A DNA stretch of 64,000 bases from Streptomyces sp. NBRC 109706 (GCF_000974485.1 NZ_BBOM01000004.1:62001-126000), one strand, 5' to 3'. Positions 36,402 to 45,398 are shown, counted from the stretch's first letter. Notes: generated from the sequence alone by a model not told the origin. A program made the numbers and translations.

Positions 36402-38833
36402 ACCTCCGGCTTCTGGGCAAGGTCCTCGTCGGACCCGGGCCCTGGTGTCGGCTCGGTGGCGGGTTCGGTCGTCGGCCCGGCCGTCGGCTCCTCCTCGGCT
36501 CCCGTTCCCTCGGCCGCCGCCTCGACGGCGAGCGGTGGCGGGTTGTCGTCCCCGCCGGGCGGGGCGCTCTCGCTTCCGGACGGCTGGCCCGTCGAGGGCG
36601 TCGGACGGTCGCTCGCCCCCTCGTCCGGGGTGTTCGGCGACGAGGGCGACGAGGACGGGGTGCCGCCCTCGCCGGTGCCCGGTCCGGTCGACGCGTCCGG
36701 GCTGTCGGTGCTGTCGGTGCTGTCGGTGTCTTCGGTGTCGTCCGCGTCGTCGGCGTCGTCCGAATCCTGGTCCTCGTCGCTGTGTTCGCGGCGTTCCGGC
36801 TCCCGCAGCTCGAAGGCGGTGGCCGGCTCGCCCTCCAGCGCCGCCCTGGTGTACTGGCCCCAGATGCGGGCCGGGAAGCCGCCGCCGCTGATCCGTTCAA
36901 GCCCGGCCGCGCCGTACAGCTCGCGTTGGGCGCCGGTCTCCGGGTCCTGGCCGAAGACGGCGACCACGGTGGCCAGTTCGGGGGTGAAGCCGGCGAACCA
37001 GGCGGCCCTGTCGTTCTCCGCCGTGCCGGTCTTGCCGGCGGCCGGCCGGCCGGCGCTGGCCGCCGCCGTTCCGGTGCCGCCGCGCACCACGGCCTCCAGC
37101 ATCGCGGTCGTACCGTCGGCCGCCTCCCGGGAGATCACCTGGCGGGTCTCGGACCCGGGCAGCTCCAGCGGTTCGCCGTCCCTGGTGATCTCGGAGACCA
37201 GCACCACCGGGCGGTGCTCGCCGTGCCGGGCGAGCGTGGCGTAGGCGCCGGCCAGGTCCAGGGTGCTGGGTGTCGCGGTGCCGAGCGAGATGGAGGCGTC
37301 GGCCTCCGTCAGCCCCGGGGTGGACTCGGGCAGGCCGAGGGCGACGGCGGTCTCCGCGACCAGCTCGGCGCCGACGTCGACGCCCATCTGCGCGAAGACC
37401 GCGTTGATGGACTTGTCCATCCCCTCGCTGACCTTGACGGTGCCGTAGGAACGGTTCTGCTCGTTCTCCGGGGACCAGCCGGTGCCCCGGCCGTCGCGGC
37501 CGACCACCTCGCGGCCGCTCTTCCCGTCGTACTCGGTGGACGGGCCGATCAGCTCGCCCTTGTGGGTGCGGGAGTCGTTCTCCAGCGCGGCGGCGTAGAC
37601 GAACGGCTTGAAGGTGGACGCGGCCTGGTAGTCCCTGCGGGTCGCGTTGTTCACATACTGGTCGACATAGTCCCGGCCGCCGTACATGGCGACCACATGC
37701 CCCGTCCCGGTGTCGACGGAGGTCGCGCCGGCGCGCACCCAGGCGTCCCGTTCGCGGTCCTCGCTCAGCGCGCTCTCCAGCTGTTCGTCGACCGCCTGGG
37801 TGAGGGCGCGCTGTCGTTCGGGCTGGATGGTGGTGGTGATCCGGTAGCCGCCGCCGCCCAGTTGGTCCTCGTCGACGATGTCGTTCTCGGCGAGGTAGGC
37901 GCGCACCGCCTCCACCAGATAGCCGCGTTCGCCGTCGAGCCCGGCGGAGACGTTCGCCTCGTTGGGCTCGGGGAAGTCGAGGCCGGCGCGGTCCCGTTCG
38001 TCGAGCCAGCCCTCGGAGACCATCCCGTCCAGCACGTACTCCCAACGGGCCACCGCCCGGTCGTGGTTCTGCGGGTTGCTGCGGACGTCGTAGGCGTTGG
38101 GGGAGTTGAGCAGCGCGGCCAGATAGGCGCCCTCGGCCTCGGTCAGCTCCTTGGCGGGCTTTCCGTAGTAGGCGTGTGCGGCAGCCTGGATGCCATAGGC
38201 GTTGCGGCCGAAGTAGCTGGTGTTGAGGTAGCCCTCCAGGATTTCGTCCTTGCTCACCTCGCGATCGAGCTTGACCGCGATAAAAAGCTCCTTGACCTTT
38301 CGGGTTACGGTCTGTCGCTGATCGAGGTAGTAGTTCTTCACATACTGCTGGGTGATGGTCGATCCGGACTGCCGACCGCCGCCGCGCAGCATGTTCCAGC
38401 CGGCCCGCACCATCGCGGAGACGTCCACCGGGGGATCGTGGTAGAAGTCGCGGTCCTCGGCGGCCAGCACGGCGTTTCTGACGTGCTCGGGCACCTCGGC
38501 GAGCGGCACGTTCTCCCGGTCGATCTCGCCGACCCTGGCCAACTGGCTGCCGTCCGCGTAGAGATAGACATTGCTCTGGGCCGCCGCCGCCGACTTGGGT
38601 TCGGGGATCTCCACCAGCAGATAGCCGGTGATCAGCGCGCCGATCAGGACCACCGTGCCGACGCCGGCCGTCACCAGCGCCAGGCGCCAGCCGGGCAGCA
38701 GCCGGCGCAGCCCGGTGCGTGGGCGCGCCGGTGGGACGCCGGCCGGGCGAGGCGCCCAGCCGGGCCACCGACCGGGGCGGGGCGGGTCGGCGGCGGAGTC
38801 GTCGCTGCTGGTGGGCGGGCTGTCGTCGCTCAT
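36398..38833 (-). CDS. Class A penicillin-binding protein (transglycosylase/transpeptidase)
   Basis: Bifunctional peptidoglycan synthase, 811 residues, single N-terminal membrane span at about 50-74 (RLALVTAGVGTVVLIGALIT). The GT51 domain has E126 in AAEDRDFYHDPP and GSTITQQYVKN (157-167). The transpeptidase domain has S406-x-x-K409 (AASTFKPFVY), S475-x-N477 (DKSINAVFAQ) and K601-T-G (AAGKTGTAEN). After about residue 684 a 128-residue acidic Ser/Thr/Pro/Asp-rich tail follows (DDADDADDTEDTDSTDSTDS), probably disordered on the outside. ATG 38833 has GAGGG upstream; the frame is open further but reads as non-family sequence. One of probably several class A enzymes in the genome. Confidence 0.94.
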   Translation of the reverse strand: MSDDSPPTSSDDSAADPPRPGRWPGWAPRPAGVPPARPRTGLRRLLPGWRLALVTAGVGTVVLIGALITGYLLVEIPEPKSAAAAQSNVYLYADGSQLARVGEIDRENVPLAEVPEHVRNAVLAAEDRDFYHDPPVDVSAMVRAGWNMLRGGGRQSGSTITQQYVKNYYLDQRQTVTRKVKELFIAVKLDREVSKDEILEGYLNTSYFGRNAYGIQAAAHAYYGKPAKELTEAEGAYLAALLNSPNAYDVRSNPQNHDRAVARWEYVLDGMVSEGWLDERDRAGLDFPEPNEANVSAGLDGERGYLVEAVRAYLAENDIVDEDQLGGGGYRITTTIQPERQRALTQAVDEQLESALSEDRERDAWVRAGATSVDTGTGHVVAMYGGRDYVDQYVNNATRRDYQAASTFKPFVYAAALENDSRTHKGELIGPSTEYDGKSGREVVGRDGRGTGWSPENEQNRSYGTVKVSEGMDKSINAVFAQMGVDVGAELVAETAVALGLPESTPGLTEADASISLGTATPSTLDLAGAYATLARHGEHRPVVLVSEITRDGEPLELPGSETRQVISREAADGTTAMLEAVVRGGTGTAAASAGRPAAGKTGTAENDRAAWFAGFTPELATVVAVFGQDPETGAQRELYGAAGLERISGGGFPARIWGQYTRAALEGEPATAFELREPERREHSDEDQDSDDADDADDTEDTDSTDSTDSPDASTGPGTGEGGTPSSSPSSPNTPDEGASDRPTPSTGQPSGSESAPPGGDDNPPPLAVEAAAEGTGAEEEPTAGPTTEPATEPTPGPGSDEDLAQKPEV

Positions 38834-39060
38834 GGGGCCCTCGTCACGACCTGGTGCGGTACGTTGATCTGCCTTGCTGCCATGCTGAGGCACTGTGGGG
38901 GGTAACCACTCTCGCACCGTGCGTAACGATGTGCCGGGGTCGGCCATACCGCCGGCGCGTCCGCTGTCCCCCGGACGGGGGCGCCGACTCACCCGTTAGC
39001 CCCGCGTACGTGCCCTCCCGCGCGGGTCGTTCGCGGGCGCCGCGCGGTCCTCGGGGCAGC

Positions 39061-40383
39061 TCAGAGCGCCTGGGCGTCCGCCTCGGTCACCAGCAGGTCG
39101 GACAGTTCGACGGCGTCGGCCATGGCCCGGAAGCCGTGGTCGTTGGGGTGCAGCCCGTCGCCCGAGTCGTAGTCGGACAGCAGCAGCTGAGGGGCGGTCG
39201 GATCGCTGAGCGCCGCGTCCAGATCGATGACCGCGTCGAAGATCCCGCCGGCCCTGATCTCCTGGTTGACCTGTTGACGCACCGCCTCCGCCTCCGGCGT
39301 CCAGCCACGGTGCCCGCCGAACGGGGCCAGCGTGCTGCCCAGCACCCGCAGCCCCTGGGCCCTGGCCTCCTCGGCCGCCTGGCGCAGGCCCCGCACCAGC
39401 ACCGCCGGATCGGTGACCCGGGGTTCGAGCAGGATGTCGTTGATGCCCAGCTGCAGGACCAGGGTGCTGGCGCCGGGCTGCGGAAGGGCGTCGAGACCGA
39501 GCCGCCGCAGTCCGCTGATGCCGTTGTAGAGCCGGTCGGGGGCGCCGTCCCTGAGCAGTCGGTTGCCGCTGATGCCCTGGTTGAGCACCGCGAGTTCCGG
39601 CATGTCGGGCTCCGCGCGGAGCCGGCTCGCGAGGAAGTCCGTCCAGCGGCGGTTGGCGCCCGGCGTCGAGGTGATGCCGTCGGTGAGGGAGTCGCCCATC
39701 ACCACCACGGCGCCGTCGGCGCGGGAGGTGAACACCTGCACGCCGGTGAGATAGCGCCAGACGTCGGCCGACCGGGTGAAGTCGGTCCCGGAGAGCTGGC
39801 CGCTGCGGTCGCCGGCGGCGAGATAGCCAGGCTGCTGCGCCATCCGGTGGTAGGTGACCGGGCCCGACGCCTCGGGCGTGTAGAGCGAGACCAGCAGATC
39901 GGCCGCGTCGGGCGTCTCCAGCGGCGTCGCGTCGCTGATCGCGGATCCGCCGGGCGGTATGGTCACCCGGGTGCTGTCGCCGAACGTCACCCGGTGCATG
40001 GTGCCCTGGTGGGCCGCGGGACCGCCGAGCGCCGACGACAGCGCGACGGTGACGCCGGTGAACGTGACGGGCGCGGTGCCGTAGCGGTTCGACAGCTCGA
40101 TCCGCACCCCGCTGCCGCCCACCGAGGTGCGCACCACGTTTCTGATCGTCTGGTCGGCCAGGCCGTCCCTGGTGCCCGGCTCGGCGCCGGTCGGCGGGGC
40201 GGACCAGGTGCCGACCCAGCCGCCCTGCGTCGCCGGCACCACGTTCGGCGCCGGCGTGGGCGCGGGCGCGGCGATCTCGACCCGTTCTCCCCGCCCCGTA
40301 CCGATGGCCAGCGCCACCCCCAGCAGGACCACAAGTGCACCCGCGAGTAGGCCGAAAAGCCCTCGCCTGCTGACCTCTCCCAC
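39061..40383 (-). CDS. Exported SGNH/GDSL hydrolase
   Basis: A 440-residue esterase/lipase-type enzyme with an N-terminal signal anchor (RRGLFGLLAGALVVLLGVAL). Residues about 55-220 form a beta-rich accessory domain (VGTWSAPPTGAEPGT, VRIELSNRYGTAPVTFTGVT). The SGNH domain follows: block I GDSLTDG (Ser232), block II NQGISGNR (Gly), block III QLGINDIL (Asn315) and block V SGDGLHPNDHG (D409, H412). GTG 40383 is chosen as it opens directly into the basic start of the signal; an upstream ATG at 40443 would add 20 residues of non-signal sequence. Divergent from the DUF445 gene. Substrate unknown, possibly acylated polysaccharide or lipid. Confidence 0.85.
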   Translation of the reverse strand: MGEVSRRGLFGLLAGALVVLLGVALAIGTGRGERVEIAAPAPTPAPNVVPATQGGWVGTWSAPPTGAEPGTRDGLADQTIRNVVRTSVGGSGVRIELSNRYGTAPVTFTGVTVALSSALGGPAAHQGTMHRVTFGDSTRVTIPPGGSAISDATPLETPDAADLLVSLYTPEASGPVTYHRMAQQPGYLAAGDRSGQLSGTDFTRSADVWRYLTGVQVFTSRADGAVVVMGDSLTDGITSTPGANRRWTDFLASRLRAEPDMPELAVLNQGISGNRLLRDGAPDRLYNGISGLRRLGLDALPQPGASTLVLQLGINDILLEPRVTDPAVLVRGLRQAAEEARAQGLRVLGSTLAPFGGHRGWTPEAEAVRQQVNQEIRAGGIFDAVIDLDAALSDPTAPQLLLSDYDSGDGLHPNDHGFRAMADAVELSDLLVTEADAQAL

Positions 40384-40537
40384 CCGTCGATGATCCCATG
40401 CGTCACCCGGGCGGGCGCACCGTCCCGGGGTGGGCCGGGCCACACCGGGCCCACAGCGGGCGCGCCACCCGCCACAATGCGGGGGGAACGACGCGCCGGG
40501 TGCTCACCGTCGCGCACGGCGGACGCGGAGGGAGCGG

Positions 40538-41875
40538 ATGACGATTCGGACGCAGGAATCCACGGCGGACGAAGGGGCCGAGGGGGCGGGAGCCGGCAGG
40601 AACCCGGGGCCGCTCGGCACGCTCACCCCGGCCGACGAGCTGAAGCGGCGCGGTCTGCGCCGGATGAAGGGCGTGGCCACCGGGCTGCTGGTGCTGGTCG
40701 CCGTGGTCTACGCGCTGGCCACCTGGGCGGAGCACAGCGGCGCCGGCCCCTGGGCCGGCTATGTGGCGGCGGCGGCCGAGGCCGGCATGGTGGGTGCGCT
40801 GGCCGACTGGTTCGCGGTGACGGCGCTCTTCCGCCACCCGCTGGGCCTGCCCATCCCGCACACCGCGATCATCCCCACCAAGAAGGACCAACTCGGCGAG
40901 TCGTTGGGGGAGTTCGTCGGGGAGAACTTTCTCTCCGAACAGGTGGTCAGGGACAAGCTGCGCTCCGTCGAGCTGGGGCAGCGGCTCGGCGACTGGCTGG
41001 CGGAGCCGGACAACGCCGACCGGGTCACCGCCGAGTTGGCGACGGCGGTGCGCGGCGGCCTCACGGTGCTGCGCGACGCGGACGTTCAGGAGGTGCTGGC
41101 CGAGTCGATCACCCGGCGGGCCGGGGAGACGGAGATCGCGCCGGCGCTGGGCCGGCTGCTGGAGAAGACCATCGCCGACGAGGGGCATCGCCGGCTGGTC
41201 GACCTGGTGTTGGACGCCTCGCACAGCTGGCTCACCCGGCACCGGGACGCGGTGCTGGACGCGGTGGCCGGCGGCTCGCCCGGCTGGACGCCGCGCTTCG
41301 TGGACCGTCGGGTGGGCGAGCGGGTCTACCGGGAGCTGCTGCGGTTCGTCTCGGAGGCGCGGCAGCAGCCCGACCACGCCGCGCGGTCGACGGTCGACCG
41401 GTTCCTGGCCGATTTCGCACAGCAGTTGCAGCACGATCCGGAGACCAGGGAGCGGGTGGAGCGCCTGAAGCGGGACTTCCTGGCCAGGCCGGAGGTGCGG
41501 GAGCTGATCGCCTCCACCTGGGGCACGCTGCGCTCCATGGTGCTCACCGCCGCCGAGGACGAGCGCAGCGAGCTGCGGCTGCGCGCCCGCGCGGCGGTGC
41601 TCGGCGTCGGCGCGCGGCTGGCGTCGGACGAGCGGCTGCGCGCCAAGCTGGACGGGTGGGTCGCCGACGCCACCATCCATGTGGTCTCCGGCTACCGTTC
41701 GCAGATCACCTCGCTGATCACGGACACCGTCGCGGCCTGGGACGCGCCCACCACATCCCGCAAGATCGAGCTGCATATCGGCCGTGACCTGCAGTTCATC
41801 CGGCTCAACGGCACCGTGATCGGCGCGCTCGCCGGGCTGGTGATCCACACCGTCACCCGGGTTCTGGGCGGCTGA
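40538..41875 (+). CDS. DUF445 family membrane protein
   Basis: A 445-residue DUF445 protein. After a charged N-terminus a membrane span (GVATGLLVLVAVVYALATWA) and the family block YVAAAAEAGMVGALADWFAV, TALFRHPLGLPIPHTAIIPT follow. The long middle region (about 110-410) is helical and probably forms an extended cytoplasmic or periplasmic rod with repeated Arg/Glu-rich helices. The end, LQFIRLNGTVIGALAGLVIH, is a second conserved hydrophobic hairpin. ATG 40538 follows GGAGGGAG. The family has no firm function; membrane scaffold or division-related roles have been suggested for relatives. Upstream of tRNA-Leu. Confidence 0.86.
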   Translation: MTIRTQESTADEGAEGAGAGRNPGPLGTLTPADELKRRGLRRMKGVATGLLVLVAVVYALATWAEHSGAGPWAGYVAAAAEAGMVGALADWFAVTALFRHPLGLPIPHTAIIPTKKDQLGESLGEFVGENFLSEQVVRDKLRSVELGQRLGDWLAEPDNADRVTAELATAVRGGLTVLRDADVQEVLAESITRRAGETEIAPALGRLLEKTIADEGHRRLVDLVLDASHSWLTRHRDAVLDAVAGGSPGWTPRFVDRRVGERVYRELLRFVSEARQQPDHAARSTVDRFLADFAQQLQHDPETRERVERLKRDFLARPEVRELIASTWGTLRSMVLTAAEDERSELRLRARAAVLGVGARLASDERLRAKLDGWVADATIHVVSGYRSQITSLITDTVAAWDAPTTSRKIELHIGRDLQFIRLNGTVIGALAGLVIHTVTRVLGG

Positions 41876-41954
41876 GGGGCACCGAACGGGACGTTCCCCG
41901 TCAACTCGGGGCAGGGGGCCGCGGCCGGCGCGGCCGGTAGAATCACCCGGGTGC

Positions 41955-42039
41955 GCGGCCGTGATGGAACTGGCAGTCATGCTGGGTTTAGGTCCCAGTG
42001 CGCTCTGAGCGCGTGAGGGTTCGAATCCCTCCGGCCGCA
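41955..42039 (+). tRNA. tRNA-Leu (anticodon TAG)
   Basis: An 85 nt class II tRNA. The acceptor stem GCGGCCG (41955-41961) pairs with CGGCCGC (42032-42038), discriminator A at 42039. The anticodon stem CTGGG/CCCAG encloses TTTAGGT, so the anticodon is TAG, reading CTA/CTG-family leucine codons. The long variable arm (GCGCTCTGAGCGC) is typical of leucine tRNA, and the T arm is GAGGG-TTCGAAT-CCCTC. CCA is not encoded, so it must be added after transcription. Confidence 0.97.
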
Positions 42040-42047
42040 CGACACGG

Positions 42048-42090
42048 CGGGGCCCCCGCCGCCCCTGACGGAGGGGTGGCGGGGGCCCCG
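42048..42090. terminator. Strong hairpin terminator between tRNA-Leu and the OsmC gene
   Basis: A 19 bp stem (42048-42066 with 42072-42090) around loop GACGG, perfect except for one G-T wobble. It starts 9 nt after the tRNA and ends 10 nt before the stop of the convergent OsmC gene, so it can serve both. Confidence 0.9.
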
Positions 42091-42100
42091 AACGCGGTGC

Positions 42101-42529
42101 TCAGCTGAGGAGTTCGGCCTCAAGGGTGATGGGGGCGCCGGCCAGCGCCTTGCTCACCGGGCAGTTCTCCTTGGCGCCGGCGGCGGCCTCCTGGAAGCCC
42201 TCCGCCGTCAGCCCGGGGACGCGGGCCTTGACCTTCAGCACGATGCCGGTGATGCCCTGCCCCGGCTGGAAGGTGACGTCGGCCTCGGTGTGCACCGACT
42301 CCGGCGGGGTGCCGGCGCCGGCCAGGCCGTGCGAGAGCGCCATCGAGAAGCACGCCGAGTGCGCGGCGGCGATCAGCTCCTCGGGGCTGGTGCGCCCCTC
42401 GGGAGCCTCCGCGCGGGACGGCCAGGTGAGCTCGAAGGTGCCGAGCCCGGACGAGTCCAGGTTCACCTTGCCGGCCCCCTCCATCAGGGAGCCTTCCCAG
42501 TTGGTCGTCGCGGTGCGTGTGGTTGCCAT
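42101..42529 (-). CDS. OsmC family peroxiredoxin
   Basis: Peroxide-detoxifying protein of the OsmC subfamily, 142 residues, cytoplasmic dimer in known members. The two reactive cysteines are C60 (AAHSACFSMALSH) and C123 (KENCPVSKAL); the catalytic arginine and glutamate region is PSRAEAPEGRTSPEELIAAA. The N-terminus MATTRTATTNWEGSLMEG is typical. GGAGG is seven bases before the ATG and lies in a 12 nt palindrome (TCCTCCGGAGGA at 42536-42547). It is divergent from the MhuD-like gene and convergent with tRNA-Leu. Confidence 0.94.
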   Translation of the reverse strand: MATTRTATTNWEGSLMEGAGKVNLDSSGLGTFELTWPSRAEAPEGRTSPEELIAAAHSACFSMALSHGLAGAGTPPESVHTEADVTFQPGQGITGIVLKVKARVPGLTAEGFQEAAAGAKENCPVSKALAGAPITLEAELLS

Positions 42530-42669
42530 GGGCGATCCTCCGGAGGAAAACCAGATTGTGGGTCCCCCACACGCTATCGCTGTCGGGTCGCCGAACGGGA
42601 AACCCCGGCGGTCAAGCAGACTGCTCCTGAAGGGGGTTTCCCCGTTATGTCGAAGTCGAGGTGGTTGGA

Positions 42670-42984
42670 ATGTCCGTGGTGAAGATCAATGTGTTGACCG
42701 TGCCGGCGGAGCAGCGGGAGGAGTTGGAGCGCAGGTTCGCAGGCCGGGCCGGCGCGGTGGAGCGGCAGGACGGCTTCGAGTGGTTCGAGCTGCTGCGGCC
42801 CGTGGAGGGCTCCGACCGCTATCTGGTGTACACCCGCTGGCGCAGCGAGGAGGACTTCCAGCGCTGGTCCGAGGGCCCGTCGCGGCAGGCGCACGGCGGC
42901 AACGAGGGGAAGCGGCCCGCGGCGAGCGGCGCCGAGCTGTGGTCCTTCGACGTGGTCCAGCAGGCGGGCCCCCCGGCGAGCTGA
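42670..42984 (+). CDS. MhuD-type heme-degrading monooxygenase (ABM fold)
   Basis: A 104-residue antibiotic-biosynthesis-monooxygenase fold protein that resembles M. tuberculosis MhuD closely over its whole length. The MhuD heme-site residues fall at identical positions: N7 (VVKINVL), R22, W66 (FQRWSEGP) and H75 (RQAHGGN). MhuD opens heme to mycobilin and releases iron without carbon monoxide; the same use of host- or soil-derived heme is likely here. ATG 42670 follows AGGTGG; an ATG three codons earlier is less favoured because MhuD starts at this position. No heme transporter genes are adjacent. Convergent with the IclR regulator gene. Confidence 0.85.
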   Translation: MSVVKINVLTVPAEQREELERRFAGRAGAVERQDGFEWFELLRPVEGSDRYLVYTRWRSEEDFQRWSEGPSRQAHGGNEGKRPAASGAELWSFDVVQQAGPPAS

Positions 42985-43006
42985 ACCTCCCGGCCCGGCG
43001 CCGCTC

Positions 43007-43795
43007 TCAGATGCTGAGCGAGAGCAGCGCCGAGGCCGCCTGGCGGTTCAACTCCTCGGCGGCACGGCGCAGTCGGTGAGCCTCGCCGATCGGCAGCGAG
43101 AGCGCCAGACAGCCCACCGTGGCCCCCGCGGTCAGCGGGACGGCCGCGCACAGCGTGCCCACCGCGTATTCCTGGAAGTCCAGTACGGGCACGGTGGGCG
43201 GCTGCCGATCCAGCGCGCTGAGCAGCACCCGGCGGTCGGTGATGGTGCGTGAGGTGAGCCTGGCGGCCCGGTGTCTGGCCAGATGGTCCTGTCGGCCGTC
43301 GTGGTCGAGCTGGCTGAGCAGGCATTTGCCGATGGCCGTGGCATGGGCCGCCGAGCGGAAGTCCACCCACTCGTTGACGCCCGGGGCGTCGGGGGTGTCG
43401 GAGATCCGCGGCACCTCAAGCTCGCCGTCCGCATAACGCGCCAGGTAGACAGGGGCGTTGAGGGAGTCCCGCAGGGCGTCCAGGGCCCGTTGGAGGCGTT
43501 CCTCACGGAAGCGTCGCCGGCCGTCCTCGCCCTCGTCGCCCTCGCCCGAGGAGGGGCCGCCGCTCAGCATCAGCAGCGTCTCCCCGGGGGCGAAGACGCC
43601 CTCGATGGGCTCTCGCGCATAGCCCTCGGCGACCAACATGCGCAGCAGCTGGTCCTGTTGGTTGGGCGGGAGTCCGGTGGCCTGCCCCAGCTCGTCGACG
43701 CGTATGCCGTCCGGGTGCCCGGCGATCGTCTCAAGCAGCCGCAGTGCGTACCGCACTGAGTGGAACGGGGCCGTGCGCCCGGGCGGTGTCGCCAC
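43007..43795 (-). CDS. IclR family transcriptional regulator
   Basis: A 262-residue regulator. The N-terminal winged helix spans VRYALRLLETIAGHPDGIRV and LGQATGLPPNQQDQLLRMLV (about 14-55), and the effector domain follows a Gly/Glu-rich loop (SSGEGDEGEDGRRR), with VDFRSAAHATAIGKCLLSQL and EYAVGTLCAAVPLTAGATVG. GTG 43795 is preceded by GGAGGACGAC. It lies downstream of the ehu operon on the same strand, with a probable hairpin terminator between, so it probably has its own promoter. Target genes are unknown; ehu or the neighbouring MhuD-like gene are candidates by position only. Confidence 0.87.
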   Translation of the reverse strand: MATPPGRTAPFHSVRYALRLLETIAGHPDGIRVDELGQATGLPPNQQDQLLRMLVAEGYAREPIEGVFAPGETLLMLSGGPSSGEGDEGEDGRRRFREERLQRALDALRDSLNAPVYLARYADGELEVPRISDTPDAPGVNEWVDFRSAAHATAIGKCLLSQLDHDGRQDHLARHRAARLTSRTITDRRVLLSALDRQPPTVPVLDFQEYAVGTLCAAVPLTAGATVGCLALSLPIGEAHRLRRAAEELNRQAASALLSLSI

Positions 43796-43862
43796 GTCGT
43801 CCTCCTGCCAGCGTTCATGGGATCACGCATGTGCGCCAAACGTCTCCCAGCGTAGCGAGAAC

Positions 43863-43911
43863 GACCCCGGCGGCGCGCCCTGTTCACCAGGAACGGCGCC
43901 CCACCGGGGTC
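43863..43911. terminator. Probable terminator between ehuA and the IclR gene
   Basis: GACCCCGG (43863-43870) pairs with CCGGGGTC (43904-43911), with a further GGCGC/GCGCC step inside and small bulges. It lies in the 144 bp gap after the ehuA stop on the reverse strand. Confidence 0.5.
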
Positions 43912-43939
43912 GGTCGTCACGGCCGGGGACCGGCCCCGG

Positions 43940-44761
43940 TCACAGCACCGTGGACAGGAACTCCTTGGTGCGGTCGTGCTCCGGCTCGCTGAAGATCTTG
44001 TCCGGGGATCCGGACTCCACGATCTTCCCCCGGTCGAACATCAGCACCGAGTCCGAGATGTCCCTCGCGAAGGACATCTCATGGGTGACCACCAGCATGG
44101 TGATGTCGGTGCTGACCGCGATGTCACGCAGCACGTCCAGCACACCGGCGACGAGTTCCGGGTCCAGCGCGGAGGTGACCTCGTCCAGCAACAGCACCTG
44201 GGGGCGCATCGCCAGGGCCCTGGCGATGGCGACCCGCTGCTGCTGGCCGCCGGAGAGCTGGCTCGGGTACTTGTCCAGCTGCTCGGAGAGCCCGACCAGC
44301 TCGATCAGTTGCTTGGCGCGCTGCTCCGCCTCGTCCTTGGAGAGCCCCAGGACATGCACCGGGGCCTCCATCACATTGCGCAGCACCCGCATGTTGGGGA
44401 AGAGGTTGAAGTGCTGGAAGACCATGCCGATCTTCTTGCGCACCTCCCGCACATGCCCCTCGGACGGCTTGACCAGCCTGCCGTTCCGCTCCTGGTGGGT
44501 CAGATAGTCGCCGTCCACCTTGATGGTGCCCTCTTCGGGCGTGAGCAGGGTCATCAGCAGCCGCAGGATGGTGGTCTTACCCGATCCGGAGGGGCCGATG
44601 AGGGTGACGTGCTTCCCGGTGTCCACCGAGAAGTCCAGCTGGTCCAGGACCGTCACGTCGCCGAACCGCTTGGTGACCTTGTCGAACCGCACCAGCTCGC
44701 TACCGGTGGCGCGGCTGCCGTTGGTGGTTTCGTTTCTCGGGGTTTCAGCTGGTGAGGGCAA
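43940..44761 (-). CDS. ehuA: ABC transporter ATP-binding protein, ectoine/hydroxyectoine type
   Basis: Cytoplasmic ATPase of a polar amino acid/ectoine importer. 273 residues. Walker A GPSGSGKT (56-63), Q-loop in GMVFQHFNLFPNM, signature LSGGQQQR (170-177), Walker B VLLLDEVTSALD (190-201) and the switch histidine in LVVTHEMSFA. The TTG at 44761 overlaps the ehuD gene by 17 nt and has GGAG about seven bases upstream; the first ~20 residues are not conserved. It is the last gene of the ehuB-C-D-A operon. The ectoine label comes from the substrate-binding protein and gene order; general glutamine-type transport is an alternative. Confidence 0.88.
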   Translation of the reverse strand: MPSPAETPRNETTNGSRATGSELVRFDKVTKRFGDVTVLDQLDFSVDTGKHVTLIGPSGSGKTTILRLLMTLLTPEEGTIKVDGDYLTHQERNGRLVKPSEGHVREVRKKIGMVFQHFNLFPNMRVLRNVMEAPVHVLGLSKDEAEQRAKQLIELVGLSEQLDKYPSQLSGGQQQRVAIARALAMRPQVLLLDEVTSALDPELVAGVLDVLRDIAVSTDITMLVVTHEMSFARDISDSVLMFDRGKIVESGSPDKIFSEPEHDRTKEFLSTVL

Positions 44762-45398
44762 GACGACGCTCCAGAACTCGGATCAGCAGAGAGGCCGGGT
44801 AGGCGATGACGAGGAAGGCGATGCCCACGATCGTGTAGGCCTCGGTGGTGAAGGTGGTGTTGCTGAAGTTCTCGGCCTCTCCGAGCATTTCCATCGCCCC
44901 GATGACCGCGATCATGGGGGAGTCCTTCAGCATCGCGATGACATAGTTGCCCAGCGCCGGCACCACACGGCGGATGGCCTGCGGCAGGATCACCGCGAGC
45001 CAGGTGCGGGAGCGCGGCAGGCTGAGCGCCGTGGCCGCCTCCCACTGGCCGACCGGCACGCCGCCGATCCCCGCCCGGTAGACCTCGGCGGTGTAGGTCG
45101 AGTAGTGCAGGCCGAGGCCGATGATGCCGGTGGTGAGCGCCGACATCGAGGGGCCCCACTCGGGCACCACGTAGTAGAGGAAGAACAGCTGCACCAGCAG
45201 CGGGGTGTTCCGGATGAACTCGGTCAGCGCGGTCACCGGCCAGCGCACCCAGGCGAACGGCGCGCGCTGGGCCATCGCCCAGACCAGGCCGAGGCCGAAG
45301 GCGATCAGCGAGCCGAGCACCAGCGCCTGCAGGGTGACCGCGAGCCCGTCCCAGAAGACGGGCATGAAGTCACTGACAACGTCCCAGTCCCAGTTCAC
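44745..45398 (-). CDS. ehuD: ABC transporter permease, ectoine/hydroxyectoine type
   Basis: Inner-membrane permease, 217 residues, about five spans, HisM-type. The family entry motif VFWDGLAVTLQALVLGSLIA, the conserved TEFIRNTPLLVQLFFLYYVV and the EAA loop VGQWEAATALSLPRSRTWLA, with VILPQAIRRVVPALGN, are all visible. GTG 45398 overlaps the ehuC stop (GTGA). Together with EhuC it forms the translocation channel. Order B-C-D-A on one strand with overlaps at each step shows a single transcript. Confidence 0.88.
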   Translation of the reverse strand: MNWDWDVVSDFMPVFWDGLAVTLQALVLGSLIAFGLGLVWAMAQRAPFAWVRWPVTALTEFIRNTPLLVQLFFLYYVVPEWGPSMSALTTGIIGLGLHYSTYTAEVYRAGIGGVPVGQWEAATALSLPRSRTWLAVILPQAIRRVVPALGNYVIAMLKDSPMIAVIGAMEMLGEAENFSNTTFTTEAYTIVGIAFLVIAYPASLLIRVLERRLALTS

